Positions 59,772-64,000 of a stretch of DNA of 64,000 bases are shown one piece after another. The DNA is from Diogma glabrata (taxonomy: Eukaryota; Arthropoda; Insecta; Diptera; Cylindrotomidae). Under the pieces are notes generated by a model that saw nothing but the letters and a program-made list of their open reading frames with translations, had not been told where the DNA came from and did no database searches. Position 1 is the first letter of the stretch, and every line of letters starts with the position of its first letter. Both the position numbers and the translations under genes were made by a program. Where the stretch lies: contig OY856187.1 of NCBI GenBank assembly GCA_963693315.1, forward strand, positions 377,479,241 to 377,543,240. Reading direction: 5' to 3'.

Positions 59772-60665
59772 GAGTGTTTTTTTTCTATATCGGAGAAATC
59801 GGAGCGATAAATTTGTATCAGATATATCGTATAATTTTTTCCTCCGATAATTAACTGTCAGATATAAAATATATTCTCTGAGTTCTTTCCGCCAAAAAAA
59901 AATTAAAAAAAATTTATTTCTATTTGTTTTTAATTGAAACTTTACCTACAATTTTTTAAATTTATACTTTAAACGATGACTTCCAGTCGGTAAAAACGAC
60001 ATAGCTAAATTTGACAGTGTAAAAAATAAACAAGATTGTATTTATATATAGCATTTTTACCAGTGTAAAATATTGTTATTATTGAGTGTGTGTTTTTTCT
60101 ATATCGGAGAAGATCGGAGAGATATTTTAAACGTCAAAAAAATTATCTGTGTTTTTTTGCATTCGCGGATATATCTGATAGATTTGTTCCGTGTTTTTTT
60201 TTTCATTCTCGGATATATCTCAGATCATATATTTTCTCTCTGAAAACTTTTACAGATATTACAGATATTTTTTTTTACCGACTGGAAGTCATCGTTTAAA
60301 GTATAAATTTACAAAATTGTAGGTAAAGTTTCGATTAAAAACAAATTTAAATAAATTTTTTAATAAAATTTAAATTTATTTAATAAATTTTTTTTATTTT
60401 TTTTGGCGGAAAAAACTCAGAGAATATATTTTATATCTGACAGTTAATTATCGGAGGAAAAAATTATACGATATATCTGATACAGATTTTATTTTATCGC
60501 TCCGATCTCTCCGATATAGAAAAAAACGCACCCATTGTGTTCGTCTGTTATTATTCCATCTGTAGGCGAACACAATAATAACATTATTTTACACTGGTAA
60601 AAATGCTATATATAAATACAATCTTGTTAATTTTTTACACTGTCAAATTTAGATATGTCGTTTTA
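59772..60665. mobile_element. Nested foldback elements
   Basis: Left arm 59772-59996 (from GTGTTTTTTTTCTATATCGG to ACTTCCAGTCGGTAAA) is inverted at 60277-60533 (from TTACCGACTGGAAGT to AAAAAACGCACCC). A third start, TGTTTTTTCTATATCGG, lies at 60091. A second inverted pair, 59998-60084 and 60571-60661 (GACATAGCTAAATTTGACAG and its partner), overlaps the first. Together they form at least two foldback or MITE copies inserted into one another. No coding sequence; frames here are AT-rich noise. Confidence 0.6.
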
Positions 60666-60844
60666 TAAGTTTTTAGTAGATGAATTTGTAAATATTATCA
60701 TTTATCATTACAAGCGTAGAAAAAATAGTGTTTTCTACGCGTGGTAAAAACGTTTTTGCGTTCCTGAACTTATTCCGTGAACTTAAACCGTTCAGTCACG
60801 CAAAAAGAGAGGTTTTCACCACTTGTATAAAAATCTACTATATT

Positions 60845-61130
60845 TGGGTTTTCAAAGTTTACAATTTTGACAGCTCTTGGTTGGATTACTATGTTTTTTT
60901 ATAAATCCCGTAGTTGAATTCTTATGTTTATTTTTTCGAGATAGTATAATTTACAACTATTACAATGAAGATTGCGCACTTTATTTATTTAAATATCTTA
61001 AATTTGTTTATAGCTTTGTTAAATAAATGATTAAATTAACAATTAAATAAATATTTATAAATTATATGCATTTGTTACAAAAATAGTGTGTATTACTAGT
61101 GCGAATGCGTTTTCCAAACAAGAGTTAGTT
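60845..61130. mobile_element. Dispersed element, inverse of 34411-34775
   Basis: Runs from ATTTGGGTTTTCAAAGTTTAC through GGTTGGATTACTATGTTTTT to TACTAGTGCGAATGCGTTTT, matching the reverse complement of 34485-34770. Followed at 61130-61215 by a short tandem repeat of GCAATCTACTATT. Confidence 0.6.
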
Positions 61131-61215
61131 ACAAGTGTAACTCGCTCAAACAAGAGTAACTCGCAATCTACTATTGTATATTAATACTCGCAATCTACTA
61201 TTATTTAGCAATCTA

Positions 61216-64000
61216 CTATTATATATTAAATGTATTAGCTCACACAAAAATGTTTAAATTACTGTTTGAGAACATGTGTTTAAATTTGTTGGTTGATTTG
61301 TTGCACTTGTTGTTTGTTTATTTGATTTTGATTCCCAATATAGAGCATAAGTTGAAATAAGGCCAGAACCGAAATAGAATACCAAATCAATTTCTTTAGA
61401 TATTGTAGATTCTTGTTTAAGAGGAGGAATCAAAATAGGTCGGTTGTTACAGTATGGGTCACAAACGTCGACCCTTAAACAAAATGTCGAACCGTATTTA
61501 TCTGTATTTAAGCATTAAATACAAAACTACATTTTTGGTCTAGTTAAGACGAGTATAGAACCCGATATAATTTTGAAATCAGCGACCTTCTCATTCCAAT
61601 AGGATTGCTTGGTTTGGGCATGTTCTAGATTTAACAGACTGGAAAGAAATAAAAATATATTAAGTACCCTAGGAAGCGGACGAGCGATAGATAGACTCCG
61701 ACTGCAATTGGCGAATGATGTCATGAACGGTCTTACAAAAATCGGCTACCATGGCAGTTATACCGTTGTTGCATTACCGTGGTGAATATATAAAGACACA
61801 ATAACAGAGAACATTTGCTTGCCACAAACAAGCACTGAAAGAAAAAATTCGATCATTCGGTTGGCACAATAATTATATATGTCATGACTCATGACTCATG
61901 ATGACAATATATTTGGTTTGTTGTATCCTCAATTCGGTTGTTGTGACTTCAAATTTTGTGTTTGAAGATAAGACTCCTGAATTTGAGGTTATTGTGTTAG
62001 GAAACATATGGTTGACAAACAAAATAGCTTGTAGCGACTAAAAAGAGATTTTTGTGCATGAGTGATTTCATAATTGATCACGATCAACAAGCGTTTGTCG
62101 CGTGTATTAATTCAAAAATCAATTTACTAGTTAAGTATCAGTCCAAAACTTAATTTATAGACATAGAGTGTTCGCCAATTTATCAGCAATATTGCAGACT
62201 TCGACTACTCGCCGAAACCGAAATATAATCATTATAAAGTTTTGTTTAACAGAAATCGAACCCGAATAGAAATTCAGTTCCTTGCAACAGCCGTTATTTT
62301 CGGTTTCGTATCTTGACCTTCAATTACAAAAATAAATATTTGGTTTTTATGTGATGCGGCTGAATATTTAAATTAAAATTTGAAATAGAAACGGATGAAA
62401 TGTATATTAATTTTATTACTTCAGGATAATAAATTATTTTTATGAAATAAATATTTTGGATATTTGAACTTTAGTATTTTGAAATTTTACGAAATTTTTA
62501 CAAGAGACAATATAGTGAACTAGTTTTAACTATCGTTTTGATTTTATTTCTTTTTTTGTCTGGCGACATAAAAGGAATAAAGGACTGATTACAGGATATT
62601 ATTGTTTATTTTTTCGATATAAAACTAATTAGTAATTTATTATTTTTTAGCTTATAAGAGATATAAACCACACAGAATATCCTTACCGTGCGCACGTTCC
62701 ACAGGTTGGTCCATTTCGAATGTCGGGTAATACATGTTTCAATTCCATTTTCCAAAATTTGAGGGTTGTCTGGAACCAATTTTACTAAGACGCTTTTTTA
62801 CAGGATAAAGACGCTAGTCTTATGCCTAATTATATATTATTGTACTTAATACTTAGCCCAATACTAGCCAGGTTCCTGTTTATATTAGTTGCCCTGAGTA
62901 ATTTCTAGGAGATATGCTAACCACTTGATGACAAAGAACAGTTGCGGCCCTACTCACCCTTACTCTCTTTGATACATTGGCTAAGAAATTGAAAATATAA
63001 GATATCCCAGAACAATGAAGTATCTGGTACATCTAGTAAATTTGTGGTAGTTATGTATTTCAATGCAACACTTTCAAATGTAGCTAAATTGCAAAAGTTA
63101 CTGCAGCATAAAGCTGTTGCATGGCATCATGCATAATCTTGGTTAACTAATTTTTGGCTATTTTTTACGCACAGTTCACATTATAAATTAATTAAAAGTT
63201 CATAAACGAAACTGATTAAGTGTTAGAACTGGAATCGCTGCAGGTAATTGAAATTTCTTCCCAATTAATCCTCTCTTTGGTTCACGCTATGTATCAACTA
63301 ACATCAAACTACAGTTAAACAAGACATTCTTTAGACTTATGGTGTGTTGGTCACAAACGTTGATCTTTACCCAAACCGATGAATCACATTTAGGTATCTC
63401 TATTTGAGTAAAATTTTACGCTACGTTTTTAGTTCATTTAATCATTTCAAAAGTCAGTATGAAATTCAGAATATTTCTGTAAATCTAATATTATATGCAA
63501 TTTTGGAAGTGTCCAGTAGGTCTTTCGTGTTGACTAAAATTATTCAACACCCAACCCAACTACTAAATCTGACCATAATTATGATCAGCAAAGATGCCAC
63601 TTAAACTTGAAATGATGACGCAACTGTTACCAAAATCATTAAAATATACAAATATTTAACACAATATACGATTATTGCTCGTAACAGTTAACGTACAATA
63701 CAAAGTTATATCTTTTTTATTTTGTTTGATAGCAATCTGTAGTAAATTTATCGATTTCATGTAACGTCAATTATTTGAATTCATTTTATCCACAATAAAA
63801 AGATCATAAATAAGCAAACGAAGAATAATGATTCTAATGACGATTATAACTTCTATTGTTTATAATAAAAACATTGAGTGTCTATAATATTTATGTTTTA
63901 GGAAGTTTCGCAGGTTACATAGGAATTAAAATCATTGTATTGATTCTTATAAATGGAACTTTATCCGCTCACAAGAAGAGCTTTTGAAGAAGCTTACCTA
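61216..64000. other. Unassigned 2.8-kb end region
   Basis: No gene supported. GGTCACAAACGT(C/T)GA occurs at 61459 and 63349, about 1.9 kb apart in the same orientation, and could be the trace of decayed LTRs, but the similarity does not extend far. TATATAAAG at 61788 resembles a TATA box and TCATGACTCATGACTCATGA at 61881 is a short repeat. A minus-strand 65-codon frame at 61527-61724 has no recognisable domain. Confidence 0.3.

Noticed and set aside
61459..63420. 1.9-kb LTR retrotransposon bounded by GGTCACAAACGT repeats
   Set aside because: Similarity is limited to a short motif and no gag or pol motif was found between the two.
1..64000. tRNA, rRNA, CRISPR array, bacterial operon or phage genes
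   Set aside because: No convincing cloverleaf with T-loop GGTTCGAxxCC, no regular repeat-spacer array, no ribosome binding sites. Introns, polyA signals and insect-type transposons indicate a eukaryote.

Overview
This window is AT-rich, intron-bearing animal DNA, most likely from an insect. The evidence is spliced genes with GT-AG introns of 65 to about 1,300 nt, a near-intact irritans-type mariner, hAT, Ty3/gypsy and non-LTR retroelements, many MITEs and foldback elements, and a 200-N scaffold gap at 39077-39276. I cannot name the species. There are no operons, CRISPR arrays, phage or bacterial genes, and I found no tRNA or rRNA gene by eye.

Layout. (1) 1-2.56 kb: a decayed gypsy fragment, the tail of a partial repeat unit, and unassigned DNA. 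(2) 2.56-43.88 kb: a tandem array of one unit of about 7.2 kb, present in four copies plus the partial tail. The copies are inflated by later insertions. Every unit carries, on the minus strand, the same five-exon gene for an unrecognised protein of 591 aa. I rebuilt its exon chain from splice sites and phase: MDTFFM start exon, 68-nt exon, 219-nt exon, 1,173-nt exon, then a 297-nt last exon after a 1.3-kb intron. Copies 1 and 3 are open from start to stop. Copy 2 carries a nonsense codon and a frameshift. Copy 4 is older, more diverged and split by a 3.2-kb insertion.

(3) Insertions inside the array: a 4.3-kb spacer with a CAACGCAAC minisatellite between copies 1 and 2; a 1.8-kb GGGTTCCG element and a 3.26-kb internally deleted hAT with a perfect 8-bp target duplication in copy 3; and an LTR remnant, a MITE with TIRs of about 42 bp, a 3.2-kb composite (LINE pieces, gap, two exons of an unknown gene) and a 1,133-bp long-TIR element in copy 4. 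(4) 43.9-50.9 kb: a Helitron- or foldback-like repeat block, then two decayed minus-strand gypsy elements, one interrupted by a MITE and the other by a 323-bp insertion with 11-bp flanking repeats. (5) 51.26-52.55 kb: a complete mariner with TIRs, TA duplication and intact catalytic triad but one frameshift. (6) 52.6-64 kb: tandem repeats, a decayed IS630/Tc1-type transposase, a possible CIDE-N-like gene fragment, nested hairpin and foldback elements, and 2.8 kb with little to see.

The biology worth following is the tandemly amplified gene family in 4.5-43.4 kb. Almost everything else is mobile-element debris that has landed in or beside it.
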